A stretch of 64,000 nucleotides of DNA from Naasia sp. SYSU D00057 (GTDB lineage Bacteria > Actinomycetota > Actinomycetes > Actinomycetales > Microbacteriaceae), in assembly GCF_017916505.1 (NCBI RefSeq), contig NZ_JAFMSZ010000001.1:868001-932000 (forward strand), in the 5' to 3' direction. The notes under the pieces were generated by a model. The model saw only the letters and a program-made list of their open reading frames with translations, was not told where the DNA came from and did no database searches. Position numbers and translations under genes: made by a program. Shown one piece after another: positions 1 through 8,514 of this stretch. Each line of letters begins with the position of its first letter. The first letter of the stretch is position 1.

Positions 1-246
1 GCCCCGCTGATCGCGAACACCGGCTTCGCCACCCCCACCACCCGGGAGGAGGCCCTCGCGATCGTCGCCGACGGACACGCCGACGCGGTCGGTGTCGGCC
101 GGGCCGCCATCGCGAACCCCGATCTCGCGATCCGGTGGGAGCTCGAGACGGAGGAGAACGAGCTCGTCGGCGCGACCATCTACGGTCCCGACCACCGCGG
201 CTACAACGACTACCCCAGCCTCGACGCGGCGCGCGCCGGACGCTGA
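1..246 (+). CDS. Old yellow enzyme family NADH:flavin oxidoreductase, C-terminal fragment
   Basis: The first 81 codons in frame 1 are the end of a gene that begins before the window. The fragment carries the terminal strand and helix of an FMN-dependent TIM barrel of the old yellow enzyme family: an NTGF stretch (residues 6-9 of the fragment), then ADAVGVGRAAIANPDL, the usual phosphate-binding GRxxIANPDL segment, followed by a short tail with the family-like YNDYPSL ending. Family members reduce activated alkenes or nitro compounds with NAD(P)H. The substrate cannot be told from this fragment. The gene ends convergently against the aldo/keto reductase at 298-1353, with a strong hairpin between them. 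Confidence 0.8.
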   Translation, partial: APLIANTGFATPTTREEALAIVADGHADAVGVGRAAIANPDLAIRWELETEENELVGATIYGPDHRGYNDYPSLDAARAGR

Positions 247-250
247 ACCG

Positions 251-293
251 CTGCTGCGCGGCTGCCACAGATCGTGTGGCAGCCGCGCAGCGG
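251..293. terminator. Bidirectional terminator hairpin between convergent genes
   Basis: A 19-base-pair stem (251-269 with 275-293, one G-T wobble) closes on a five-base loop GATCG. It lies between the stops of two convergent genes and contains no long T-run, as is usual in high-GC actinobacteria. It is well placed to end transcripts from both sides. Confidence 0.8.
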
Positions 294-297
294 GTCG

Positions 298-1353
298 TCA
301 GCCGCTGATGTGCCGCCCGAGCAGCGAGAGGTCCGCCGGGCTGAGCCGGTCGGACGCCGTGTTGGCCTGGTGCCAGTGCGGGTACCGCAGCGGCTGAGCA
401 CTCACCCGGTCGAGGCGCTCCACCTGCTCGGCGCTCAGCACCACGTCCGCCGCCGCGAGGTTGTCCGCGAGCTGCTCCTCGGTCCGGGCTCCGGCGATCA
501 CCGACGTGACGCCCGGCTTGCCCAGTGTGTAGGCCAGAGCGACCTGCGCCGCGGAGACGCCCAGCTCCTCACCGACCGCGACCACCTCGTCGATCGTGTC
601 GTAGAGCTTCACCTCGTCGTGGACGGGCGGCTCATCCCACCCCTCGAACCGGCGGGTGCCCTCGGGCGCGTCCTGACCCCTGCGGTACTTGCCGGAGAGC
701 AGCCCTCCGGCGAGCGGGCTCCAGACGAGGACGCCGAGGCCCTGATCGAGCGTGAGCGGGATCAGCTCCGACTCCGCGTCCCGCGCCTGCAGCGAGTAGT
801 AGATCTGCTGGCTGACGAACCTCTCCAGCCCCCGCCGGTCCGCGACCCAGAGCGCCTTCATCAGCTGCCACCCGGCGAGGTTCGACGCGCCGATGTACCG
901 CACCTTGCCGGACGTGACGAGCGCGTCGAGTGCGGAGAGCGTCTCCTCGAGGGGCGTCTGCCCGTCCCACTCGTGCACCTGGTAGAGGTCGATGTAGTCG
1001 GTGCCCAGCCGGCGCAGGCTCGCCTCGGCGGCGCGGAGGATGTGGTGGCGGGAGAGCCCCGCGTCGTTCGGCCCGTCGCCCATCGGCATGCGCACCTTCG
1101 TCGCGAGGAGGACCTCGTCGCGGCTGCCGCCGAGTGCCTCGCCGACGATCTCCTCACACACGCCCTGCGAGTAGACGTCCGCGGTGTCGATGAGGTTCAC
1201 TCCGGCGTCGCGCGCCATGCCGATCTGACGACGCGCGCCTTCGACGCCGATCTGCCCGACCGCGCTCGCCCATCCCTTGCCGCCGAACCCCATCGTCCCG
1301 AGAGTGATCGTCGAGACCCGCAGGCCGGAGCTGCCCAGCTGTCTGTATTCCAT
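298..1353 (-). CDS. Aldo/keto reductase (351 aa)
   Basis: NAD(P)H-dependent carbonyl reductase of the aldo/keto reductase superfamily, cytosolic. The full catalytic tetrad is visible: Asp56 and Tyr61 in LIDTADVYS, Lys86 in LLATKVR, and His127 in DLYQVHEWDG. The (beta/alpha)8 barrel is complete, and the C-terminal cofactor-binding part VTSVIAGARTEEQL is present. Length (351) fits the potassium-channel-beta / general stress AKR branch. The start is the ATG that gives MEYRQLGSSGLRVS, which matches the usual N-terminus of this branch. Substrate unknown. It stands alone, transcribed towards the old yellow enzyme gene. Confidence 0.92.
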   Translation of the reverse strand: MEYRQLGSSGLRVSTITLGTMGFGGKGWASAVGQIGVEGARRQIGMARDAGVNLIDTADVYSQGVCEEIVGEALGGSRDEVLLATKVRMPMGDGPNDAGLSRHHILRAAEASLRRLGTDYIDLYQVHEWDGQTPLEETLSALDALVTSGKVRYIGASNLAGWQLMKALWVADRRGLERFVSQQIYYSLQARDAESELIPLTLDQGLGVLVWSPLAGGLLSGKYRRGQDAPEGTRRFEGWDEPPVHDEVKLYDTIDEVVAVGEELGVSAAQVALAYTLGKPGVTSVIAGARTEEQLADNLAAADVVLSAEQVERLDRVSAQPLRYPHWHQANTASDRLSPADLSLLGRHISG

Positions 1354-1579
1354 TCGACCAAGCTACTCACCCTGCTCACCCGGCAGCCGGCGGCGGCAGC
1401 GTCGTCGCCTTCCTGCTGATCGGGGCGCCCACGCTCTCGCAGATGGGTGCCGACTCGGATCATCAGGTGGTGCGCAGTGCCTCCGGGAGGGCTACGCTCT
1501 GACCTCGGAGAGCCGGGAAGCCTGGTCGGCCCGCGAGGAGTGCGCGGGCGACCGCTCGGGCACTGGTCCGAACCTGGAG

Positions 1580-2482
1580 ATGATCGTGCTCACATCCGAT
1601 CACCCCATCGTTGTGCGCGCCCTGCACAAGCACTACGGAGCGACTCCCGCCCTCGACGACCTGGACCTGACCGTTGGAGCAGGCGAGGTGCATGGCTTCC
1701 TCGGCCCCAATGGGGCAGGCAAGTCGACCACCATCCGCATCCTGCTCGGCCTCATCCGAGCCACCTCCGGATCCGTGCAGGTGCTCGGTCGCGACCCCTG
1801 GCCGGACCCGGTCGTCACCAATCGGGACATCGCGTATGTTCCCGGCGACGTCTCCCTGTGGCCGAATCTCACCGGCGGAGAGATCATCGATCTCCTGCTC
1901 AGCCTGCGCGGAGGAGGAGGTCCAGGTGAGCGCGCCCGCCTGATCGACGCGTTCGAACTCGACCCCCGCAGGAAGGCCAGAACCTACTCCAAAGGCAACC
2001 GGCAGAAGGTCGCCCTGGTGGCAGCTCTCGCCCGGCCCGCGCCCCTCTACATCCTCGACGAGCCCACGTCCGGCCTGGATCCCGTCATGGAGTCCGTCTT
2101 CCGCGCCGAAGTGCGCCGGATCCGAAACACCGGCGCTACCGTGCTGCTCTCCAGCCACATGCTGAGCGAGGTCGAGCAGCTTTGCGACAGGGTCACCGTC
2201 ATCAGGGCCGGTCGGGTCGTCGAGACAGGCCGGCTGGACGATCTGCTCCGCAACGCCCCCACCGTCTTCCGCGTCATCGGTGTGCCGGCGGAGGCCGTCA
2301 TCAGGGTGCCCGGCGTGACCGGCGTCCATTCGAGCGGCGACGGGATCGAGTTCGCGGCGGACAGCAGCGCCATCCCCGCCGTGCTGCACGCACTGCACTC
2401 CTTCAACCCCAGCTCCCTCACCGCCACCCCGCCGGCCCTGGAGACGCTCTTCCTGCGGCACTACGAGACGGCCCGGTCATGA
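1580..2482 (+). CDS. ABC transporter ATP-binding protein, antibiotic-export type
   Basis: Nucleotide-binding subunit (300 aa) of a drug or lipid exporter. Walker A is GPNGAGKST (about residue 48), the signature region YSKGNRQKVALVAAL replaces the textbook LSGGQ, Walker B is LYILDEPTSGLDP, and the H-loop is LLSSHML. Branches with the SKGNRQK signature usually pair with a large two-half permease. The chosen start ATG (MIVLTSDHP) has GGAG immediately in front, which is too close for a normal ribosome site; the frame stays open 5' to 1277, and a GTG at about 1613 is also possible. The stop overlaps the permease start by four bases (ATGA), so the two are translated together. Confidence 0.85.
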   Translation: MIVLTSDHPIVVRALHKHYGATPALDDLDLTVGAGEVHGFLGPNGAGKSTTIRILLGLIRATSGSVQVLGRDPWPDPVVTNRDIAYVPGDVSLWPNLTGGEIIDLLLSLRGGGGPGERARLIDAFELDPRRKARTYSKGNRQKVALVAALARPAPLYILDEPTSGLDPVMESVFRAEVRRIRNTGATVLLSSHMLSEVEQLCDRVTVIRAGRVVETGRLDDLLRNAPTVFRVIGVPAEAVIRVPGVTGVHSSGDGIEFAADSSAIPAVLHALHSFNPSSLTATPPALETLFLRHYETARS

Positions 2483-4086
2483 GCGCCCACTCGATCCCGA
2501 CGCTGCACCTGCGGCGGGAGCGCATCATCCTGCCGATCTGGCTCGCCGGCCTCACCCTCCTGCTGACCGCGGCCGGAGCGGCGATCTCGCGCGAGTTCGG
2601 CGACGAGCGGGAGCGCGCAGCTCTCGCCGCTGTCGCCGCCGGCAATCCCGCCTTCCTGTTCCTGAGAGGCCTTCCGGATGGAACCGGCGTGGGCGCGCTC
2701 GTCTTCTTCCAGACTTTCGCGTTCCTGGCCGTGCTCATCGGTCTCATGAACGCCTTCCTCATCGTTCGCCACACCCGAGCGGACGAGGAACGGGGACGCA
2801 GCGAGCTACTGCAGGCCACTCCGATCTCCCGGACGGCGCCGCTCACCTCCGCACTCACGGTCGCGCTGCTGGCAGACCTCGTCGCTGCGGCCGCCGTGAC
2901 TGCCGCTGGGATGCTCCTCGGCTTCGCCGCCTGGCCGGCTCTCCTCTTCGGGCTCGCCCTCGGCTGCGTCGGACTCGCCTTCGCGGGACTCTCCGCAGTG
3001 GCCGCGGAGGTCATGCCGACCTCCCGGTCGGCGAACGGGCTGGCCGCGAGCCTCGTCGGAGTCGCCTACATCACCCGAGGGATCGGGGACGCCCTGGGAA
3101 CCGCTGACTCGCTCGACTCGGTCAGCCCGTCCTGGATCTCCTTCCTCTCGCCGATCGGCTCGGCGCAGGCCGCGGCTCCCTTCTCGACCGCGACCCCTCT
3201 CCCCTTGCTCGTGCCCGCGCTCCTCGGCGCTGCAGGCGCAGCCGCCGCCGTGCTTCTCCGCCGTCGCCGGGACCTCGGCCAGAGCCTCCTCCCGGACCGG
3301 ACCGGACGTGCACTCTGGTCGAACGCCGACGCCTGGCGCCTGGCGATCCGCTCCCAGCGAGGCGTCACGACCGGCTGGGCGATCGGCACGGCGGTCCTCG
3401 GCGGTCTCGCCGCGGCACTCGCACCGGTCGTCTTGGCCGCGGCACAGGCCAATGACGACCTCGCCGCTCTCATCCGGCGACTCGCTCCCGGCCTCGCGGT
3501 CGAGACCGCCGACCTCTTCACGGTGGCCTTGCTCGGCATCGCGGGAACCCTCGCCACCGCGTCAGGGGTGCAGGCCGTCATGAGGCTTCGCGCCGAGGAG
3601 AGCGAGGGCCGGGCGGAACTGCTGCTGCCGTCCCCGCTTCCCAGGAGTGCGTGGATGGGCATCCAGCTCGCCGTTGCCGCCGGCTCGGCGATCATCGTCG
3701 CGCTCGCTGCGGGCGTTGCTGCGGGTGTCGGGTCCGCGCTGGTGGAGGGCACGACGGAGCGTCTCCTCATCCCCCTTGCCGCCGTGCTCGTCCACCTTCC
3801 GGCGGGCGCGGTCTTCCTCGCGCTCACCGCGGCCGCGTTCGCATTCGTTCCGCGGCTGACGGTCGCACTCGGCTGGGGGCTTCTCGTCCTCGGCCTGGTG
3901 GTCGGTCAGCTCGGCGACCTCATCGGCCTGCCCTCATGGCTGCAAGCGGCGAGCCCGTTCCACCACGTGCCCGCCATCCCGATGGAAGCCCTCGACCCGG
4001 CGCCGCTCCTGATCTCTCTCGCGGCTGCCGCGCTGGTCGCAGGTGCAGCGGTCGTGCAGCTCGACAGAAGAGACCTGGTCTCGTGA
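2479..4086 (+). CDS. ABC exporter permease, polyketide-antibiotic exporter type (535 aa)
   Basis: Integral membrane partner of the preceding ATPase, starting at the ATG inside its stop codon. The protein has two similar halves: each contains a six-helix hydrophobic block, with an RADEERGRSELLQATPISR segment near residue 100 and a matching RAEESEGRAELLLPSPLPR near residue 375, showing an internal duplication. This architecture is that of the family annotated as putative exporter of polyketide antibiotics. Probably about twelve transmembrane helices. Substrate unknown. No regulator gene lies beside the pair, and there is no biosynthetic gene cluster next to it, so self-resistance is not indicated; drug or lipid efflux is more likely. 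Confidence 0.87.
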   Translation: MSAHSIPTLHLRRERIILPIWLAGLTLLLTAAGAAISREFGDERERAALAAVAAGNPAFLFLRGLPDGTGVGALVFFQTFAFLAVLIGLMNAFLIVRHTRADEERGRSELLQATPISRTAPLTSALTVALLADLVAAAAVTAAGMLLGFAAWPALLFGLALGCVGLAFAGLSAVAAEVMPTSRSANGLAASLVGVAYITRGIGDALGTADSLDSVSPSWISFLSPIGSAQAAAPFSTATPLPLLVPALLGAAGAAAAVLLRRRRDLGQSLLPDRTGRALWSNADAWRLAIRSQRGVTTGWAIGTAVLGGLAAALAPVVLAAAQANDDLAALIRRLAPGLAVETADLFTVALLGIAGTLATASGVQAVMRLRAEESEGRAELLLPSPLPRSAWMGIQLAVAAGSAIIVALAAGVAAGVGSALVEGTTERLLIPLAAVLVHLPAGAVFLALTAAAFAFVPRLTVALGWGLLVLGLVVGQLGDLIGLPSWLQAASPFHHVPAIPMEALDPAPLLISLAAAALVAGAAVVQLDRRDLVS

Positions 4087-4197
4087 GGCGATACCAGGGG
4101 CGCAGGACCTGTGCTCGAGCGGGGTGCGCACCGAGGTGAGCGGAGGGTCCGACGGCTCTGCACGAGCAGGGGTAGAGGCGCGACCCAGCCTCCCGCG

Positions 4198-4203
4198 TAG
4201 GCT
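4198..4203 (+). promoter_or_regulatory. Leaderless-type -10 box before the aldo/keto reductase
   Basis: TAGGCT stands six bases before the ATG at 4210 and there is no Shine-Dalgarno sequence in between. The spacing puts transcription start on or next to the start codon. Confidence 0.6.
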
Positions 4204-4209
4204 GACGCC

Positions 4210-5046
4210 ATGGTCTCCCCGGCGCCGCTGATTCCGCTGAACTCCGGGACGAGCATCCCCCAGGTCGGATTCGGCGTCTTCAAGATTCCGCCGGAGGAGA
4301 CTCAGCGGGCCGTCGAGGACGCGCTCGAGGTCGGCTACCGGCACATCGACACGGCGACCGCCTACCGCAACGAGGCCGAGGTGGGTGCTGCCGTGCGCGC
4401 CTCGGGACTGCCGCGTGCCGAGGTCTTCGTCACGACGAAGCTCCGCAACGACGACCATGCGGCCGGCGACGTGGAGGGCGCGTTCGAGCGGAGCCTCCGG
4501 GCCCTCGACCTCGGCTACATCGACCTGTACCTCATCCACTGGCCGATGCCCCGCCGCGACCGCTACGTCGACACCTGGCGCGCGTTCGAGTCCCTGCGCG
4601 CGGACGGGCGAGCGAGGAGCGTCGGCGTGAGCAACTTCCACGTCGAGCACCTCGAACGCATCATCGCCGAGACCGGCGTGACTCCCGCCGTGAACCAGGT
4701 GGAGCTGCACCCCACCTTCCAGCAGCGCGATCTGCGAGCGTTCCATGCAGCGAACGGGATCCAGACCGAGGCGTGGGCACCGCTCGGTCAGGGGCGCTAC
4801 GACATCTTCAGCCTGGCGCCGATGCAAGCGGCTGCCGCCGCTCACGCCGTGACGCCTGCGCAGGTCGTCCTGCGCTGGCACCTCCAGACGGGGATCATCG
4901 CGCTTCCGAAGTCCAGCTCCCGGGAGCGCATGCGCGAGAACCTCGACATCACCGGCTTCGAGCTGAGCGCGCACGAGATGGCGGCGATCGACGCCCTCGA
5001 CGAGAACACGCGGCTCGCGGCCGACCCGAATGACTTCAACGACTGA
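4210..5046 (+). CDS. Aldo/keto reductase, 2,5-diketo-gluconate reductase type (278 aa)
   Basis: Cytosolic NADPH-dependent reductase. Catalytic residues are Asp47 and Tyr52 (HIDTATAY), Lys77 (VTTKL) and His110 (YLIHWP); GVSNFHVEHL, VNQVELHP and IALPKSSSRERMREN are the conserved cofactor and barrel segments of the AKR5-like branch, which reduces sugar ketones, aldehydes and similar small carbonyls. Length is normal. The start codon is preceded by a TAGGCT box with six-base spacing, and no ribosome-binding site is seen, so a leaderless messenger is likely. The epimerase gene begins three bases after the stop, so the two form one unit. Confidence 0.93.
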   Translation: MVSPAPLIPLNSGTSIPQVGFGVFKIPPEETQRAVEDALEVGYRHIDTATAYRNEAEVGAAVRASGLPRAEVFVTTKLRNDDHAAGDVEGAFERSLRALDLGYIDLYLIHWPMPRRDRYVDTWRAFESLRADGRARSVGVSNFHVEHLERIIAETGVTPAVNQVELHPTFQQRDLRAFHAANGIQTEAWAPLGQGRYDIFSLAPMQAAAAAHAVTPAQVVLRWHLQTGIIALPKSSSRERMRENLDITGFELSAHEMAAIDALDENTRLAADPNDFND

Positions 5047-5049
5047 GCG

Positions 5050-5952
5050 ATGGAGCAGAGCACGCAGATGAAGGTCGTCGTCACCGGTTCCCGAGGCAAG
5101 GTCGGGCGCGCGACGGTACAGGCGCTCGTCGACGCCGGGCACGACGTGCTCGGCGTCGACCTGGTCCGCCCCGTCTTCGATGCCGGCGTCGTGGTGCCGG
5201 GCCGCTACCAGATGGCGGACCTCACCGATGCCGGGTCGGCCTTCGCCGTCGTCGCGGGCGCCGACGCGGTCGTGCACACGGCCGCGATCCCACAGCCGAC
5301 CGGACACCCGCCGCACGTGGTCATGCAGACCAACCTGATGTCGACGTTCAATCTGGTCGAGGCCGCGGTGCACTTCGGGGTGCGGCGCTTCGTCAACGTG
5401 TCGAGCGAGAGCATCGTCGGGAACTTCTTCCCCGAGCGGCCGTTCCTGCCCGACTACGTCCCAGTGGACGAGCAGCACCCCCTGAAGCCCCAGGACCCCT
5501 ACGCCCTGTCGAAGGCGTTCGGCGAGCAGCTGATGGATGCCGCCGTGCGACGGTCCGACCTGCGGACGATCACCATCCGCCCGTCCACCGTCCACAATCG
5601 CGACAACTACGAGTCGAACCTCGGGAAGCAGGTGCGCGACCCGTCGAACCTCTCGGCCAACTTCTGGAGCTACATCGACGCGGACGACCTGGCGGACGCG
5701 CTCGTCCTCGCCGCCGAGTCGGACCTCCCCGGTCATGAGGTGTTCTACATCGCCGCGCCCGACAACGCGGGCGGCCACGACTTCGCCGAGATTCTGCACC
5801 GGTACTACGGCGACCAGGTCGAGCTGCGTCCCCTCAGGCGCGTGGACTCCTCCGGCATCTCGACCGAGAAGGCGGAGCGGCTGCTCGGCTGGACCGCGAA
5901 GCGCTCCTGGCGCGACTACCTGGATGCCGACGGCCGCGCGCTGCCGCACTGA
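5050..5952 (+). CDS. NAD-dependent epimerase/dehydratase family protein
   Basis: Extended short-chain dehydrogenase. The N-terminal Rossmann motif is VVVTGSRGKVGRATVQ (about residues 8-23), the catalytic Ser region is NVSSES, and the YxxxK pair is YALSKAF (about residues 151-155). Such proteins act on nucleotide sugars or free sugar acids; uronate dehydrogenase-like members share this size. Two starts are possible: ATG 5050 (MEQSTQ) or ATG 5068 (MKVVVTGS), the second having GGAG twelve bases upstream and giving the more usual N-terminus. It follows the aldo/keto reductase by three bases. A role in sugar metabolism together with that gene is an inference. Confidence 0.88.
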   Translation: MEQSTQMKVVVTGSRGKVGRATVQALVDAGHDVLGVDLVRPVFDAGVVVPGRYQMADLTDAGSAFAVVAGADAVVHTAAIPQPTGHPPHVVMQTNLMSTFNLVEAAVHFGVRRFVNVSSESIVGNFFPERPFLPDYVPVDEQHPLKPQDPYALSKAFGEQLMDAAVRRSDLRTITIRPSTVHNRDNYESNLGKQVRDPSNLSANFWSYIDADDLADALVLAAESDLPGHEVFYIAAPDNAGGHDFAEILHRYYGDQVELRPLRRVDSSGISTEKAERLLGWTAKRSWRDYLDADGRALPH

Positions 5953-6000
5953 ACGACGGTCCACGGCGGCAGCCCGTGCACGCCGCGGTGCCCGAACCGG

Positions 6001-6014
6001 AGATGCGCATCGAC
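6001..6014. promoter_or_regulatory. LacI-family operator in front of its own regulator gene
   Basis: The palindrome GATGCGCATC (6002-6011) matches 12 of 14 bases of the perfect palindromes at 7104-7117 and 7119-7132. It ends ten bases before a TAGACT -10 box (6024-6029), so it overlaps the place where the -35 element of the lacI-type gene would be. Autoregulation is inferred. Confidence 0.65.
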
Positions 6015-6052
6015 CCCCCGCCCTAGACTCGCGTTCGGAGGGAGCAGGCGAA

Positions 6053-7066
6053 ATGGCAACGAGCAGCGACGTCGCGAAGCTGGCGGGAGTGTCGCAGAGC
6101 ACCGTCTCCTACGTGATGAGCGGGACGAGGTCGATCTCGCCGGCGACCCGGGCGCGGGTCGAAGCGGCCATGGAGCAGCTCGATTACCACCCCAACGCCG
6201 GTGCGCGAGCACTGGCGGGCCGTCGGACCAACGTCATCGGGCTCGTCGCTCGCCTCCCGGGCAACACTGACGTCGCGGCGCTCCTCCCGTTCATCGACAC
6301 GATCTCCAGCTACTCGCGCGAACGCGACTACGACGTCGTACTGGTCACGGAGGACGAGGGACCCGCCGGTCTCGAACGCCTCGCCGGGCGCGCGATCGTC
6401 GATGCGATCGTCCTGATGGACATCCGGCGCGACGACCCTCGCGTCGCCACCGCTCGCAGACTGCAGATCCCGGTCGTGCTCATCGGCGTTCCCGACGATC
6501 CGCATGAGCTCGACTGCGTCGACTTCGACGTGCGACTGGCGGGACGCCTCGCCGTCGAGGAGCTCGTCTCGACGGGACACCGGCGCATCCTGCTCATCGG
6601 AGAGACCCCGGAGGTGCGGGCCGAGAACTTCGGCTTCATCGCCCAGTTCACCTCGAGTGCCCACGAGGCGGCGCAACAGGGTGGCGTCCGATGGCAGTTG
6701 TACGAGCCCGACGCCGAAGGGTGGGCCGGGTTCTCCGGCTTCGACTCCCTCATCGACAGCATGCGCGACGACCGCGTCGGCATCGTCGCCCGGACCCCGC
6801 AGGCCCTCGACATCACCATGCAGATGCTGACCTCACGCGGCGTCGTGCCCGGGGTGGACGTCTCGCTCGTCGGCCTGTGCACCGACGACGCGGCGGCCGG
6901 TTTCCGCTTCCCGGTGACCAACGTCTCCCCCGAGCCGCGCGAGGTGTCCCGGTTGGCCATGGAGACGCTCTTCGAGCGACTGGACGACAGCGACGCCGCT
7001 CGTGAGGTGCGCCTGATCAGGCCTCGGCTGACACGCCGGACCACCACCGTTCTGCATCGGTCCTGA
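6053..7066 (+). CDS. LacI family transcriptional regulator (337 aa)
   Basis: Sugar-responsive DNA-binding regulator. Residues 5-25 form the LacI helix-turn-helix (DVAKLAGVSQSTVSYVMSG), followed by the hinge helix HPNAGARALAGRRT that inserts in the operator centre, then a periplasmic-binding-protein-like effector domain to the C-terminus. The start ATG has GGAGGGAG eight bases upstream, which fixes it. It reads in the same direction as the transporter operon beginning at 7170 and the same palindrome occurs before both, so it most likely represses the operon and itself until a sugar is bound. The inducing sugar is unknown. Confidence 0.94.
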   Translation: MATSSDVAKLAGVSQSTVSYVMSGTRSISPATRARVEAAMEQLDYHPNAGARALAGRRTNVIGLVARLPGNTDVAALLPFIDTISSYSRERDYDVVLVTEDEGPAGLERLAGRAIVDAIVLMDIRRDDPRVATARRLQIPVVLIGVPDDPHELDCVDFDVRLAGRLAVEELVSTGHRRILLIGETPEVRAENFGFIAQFTSSAHEAAQQGGVRWQLYEPDAEGWAGFSGFDSLIDSMRDDRVGIVARTPQALDITMQMLTSRGVVPGVDVSLVGLCTDDAAAGFRFPVTNVSPEPREVSRLAMETLFERLDDSDAAREVRLIRPRLTRRTTTVLHRS

Positions 7067-7073
7067 TCGGTCC

Positions 7074-7102
7074 TTGCACGTCGGCGCATCGTCGCCTAGC
7101 CT
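7074..7102 (+). promoter_or_regulatory. Promoter of the sugar transporter operon
   Basis: TTGCAC (7074-7079) and TAGCCT (7097-7102) are separated by 17 bases, a standard housekeeping sigma spacing. The tandem operator begins at the next base, so a bound repressor would cover the transcription start. Confidence 0.65.
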
Positions 7103-7133
7103 GTCGATGCGCATCGAATCGATGCGCATCGAC
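7103..7133. promoter_or_regulatory. Tandem perfect-palindrome LacI-family operator
   Basis: Two identical 14-base perfect palindromes, TCGATGCGCATCGA, occupy 7104-7117 and 7119-7132 with one A between them. With the flanking G and C the 31 bases form one larger palindrome around that A. The centre-to-centre distance is 15 bases, about one and a half helical turns. The central CG in an inverted repeat is the LacI/GalR hallmark. Confidence 0.85.
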
Positions 7134-7169
7134 AACGCCGCCGCTGTGGACGGCACGGAAGGAAGTCCG

Positions 7170-8450
7170 ATGTCTCAACGACGAGCCGGGATGCGAACGG
7201 CGGCCGCGGTCGTCACCCTCGCCACCGCCTCCCTCTCGCTTGCCGGGTGTGCCTCGGCCGCATCCGGTGACGCGGGCAGCGGCACCAAGGTCACCATCGC
7301 CTCCTGGTACGAGGACAACGTGATCGGCACCTCGATCGACGCAGCGAATGCCGCCCTCGAGTCGGACGACATCACGCTCGAGTACACCCAGATCCCGCTC
7401 GACCAGTACAACACGTGGCTGAGCACGCAGCTCGCCTCCGGCGAAGGCCCCGACATCATCATGGACGGCGCGAGCTTCCCCGCGCGCGTCGCGGCCGGGA
7501 ATCTCGTCGATATCAGCGACGAGACCGTGGTGACGAATTTCACCGAGGAGGGCCTCGCGCTGGCCACCGACGCCGACGGCAACGTCTACGGCGTGCCGTC
7601 CTACGGCTGGTTCTCGGGCGTCTTCTACAACAAGGACCTGTTCGAGCAGGCCGGCGTCGAGGTGCCGACGACGTTCGACGAGTTCCTCGACGCGTCCGAC
7701 AAGCTGAAGGCCGCCGACATCACGCCGCTCGCCGCAGGCCTCGCGGACAGCGACAAGGCGATCCACTCGCTCATGGGCTATCTGGAGAATGCGTACTACC
7801 GCAACGGTGAGGGCAGCCCGGAGGTCGACACCGACTTCGCCTACGGCGAGGCCACTCTCGACGGCAACTGGAACGACCCGCTCGAGGAGTGGAGCAAGCT
7901 CATCGACCACGGGGTGCTCACCCCGGAGATGGTGGGCGTCCCACTCTCGCAGTCGCTCGCCGAGTTCACCGACGGCAAGGCCGCGATGTACATCAGCGGG
8001 GCGTGGGACTACCAGGCGATCAAGGACGCCGGTCTCGACTTCGGGATGTTCTCCCACGTCGGCAACGCCGCGGACAACCAGTGGCTGCTCGGCGGACCGG
8101 CCGCGAGCATGGGTGTGAACGTCGACAGCAAGAACCCGGACGCCGCGATGAAGGCGCTGGAGGCGCTCGCCTCGGAGGATGCCATGCAGGCGATCGTCGA
8201 CGCCAACCCCGGCGCGTTCAGCTACTACAACGGCGTCGAAGGGGACTTCCCCGCCGAGTACGAGCTCGTCGCTCCCCTCCTCGCCGAGGGTCACGTCGCG
8301 GTGGGCTGGGACCGCTGGGGCGTGAACATGCCGGCACAGACGATGCTCGACACCCTCACCAAGGGACTGCAGAGCGTCATCAGCGGTCAGCAGAGCACTG
8401 ACGACCTGATCAAGCAGCTCGACGACCAGGCCGACTCGATCCGGTACTAG
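7170..8450 (+). CDS. Sugar ABC transporter substrate-binding lipoprotein (426 aa)
   Basis: Extracellular binding protein of a CUT1-type sugar importer. The N-terminus is a lipoprotein signal ending in the lipobox LAGC with Cys27 as the lipidated residue, followed by a Ser/Gly-rich linker and a type-1 solute-binding domain beginning KVTIASWYEDNV. Conserved features include the FYNKDLFEQAGVEVPTTFDE segment typical of oligosaccharide-binding proteins. GGAAGGAAG lies five bases before the ATG. It is the first gene of the operon that continues with two permeases and a toroid-type protein. No ATPase gene is present, so a shared MsiK/UgpC-like ATPase from elsewhere is expected. Confidence 0.93.
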   Translation: MSQRRAGMRTAAAVVTLATASLSLAGCASAASGDAGSGTKVTIASWYEDNVIGTSIDAANAALESDDITLEYTQIPLDQYNTWLSTQLASGEGPDIIMDGASFPARVAAGNLVDISDETVVTNFTEEGLALATDADGNVYGVPSYGWFSGVFYNKDLFEQAGVEVPTTFDEFLDASDKLKAADITPLAAGLADSDKAIHSLMGYLENAYYRNGEGSPEVDTDFAYGEATLDGNWNDPLEEWSKLIDHGVLTPEMVGVPLSQSLAEFTDGKAAMYISGAWDYQAIKDAGLDFGMFSHVGNAADNQWLLGGPAASMGVNVDSKNPDAAMKALEALASEDAMQAIVDANPGAFSYYNGVEGDFPAEYELVAPLLAEGHVAVGWDRWGVNMPAQTMLDTLTKGLQSVISGQQSTDDLIKQLDDQADSIRY

Positions 8451-8455
8451 ATCGC

Positions 8456-8493
8456 GAGGGGCGTGCGCCCATCCCGATGGACGCGCGCCCCTC
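8456..8493 (+). terminator. Intercistronic hairpin between binding-protein and permease genes
   Basis: Arms 8456-8472 and 8477-8493 pair over 17 positions with one wobble and one mismatch around a four-base loop CCCG. Position, between the binding-protein stop and the first permease, suggests partial termination or messenger stabilisation that leaves more binding protein than permease. Confidence 0.65.
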
Positions 8494-8514
8494 ACTCGAA
8501 GAAGAGGACCGACC

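Noticed and set aside
274-1419. 381-codon plus-strand frame opposite the first aldo/keto reductase
   Set aside because: It is the antisense shadow of a gene with a full catalytic tetrad; the translation is Arg/Leu/Val-rich with no domain.
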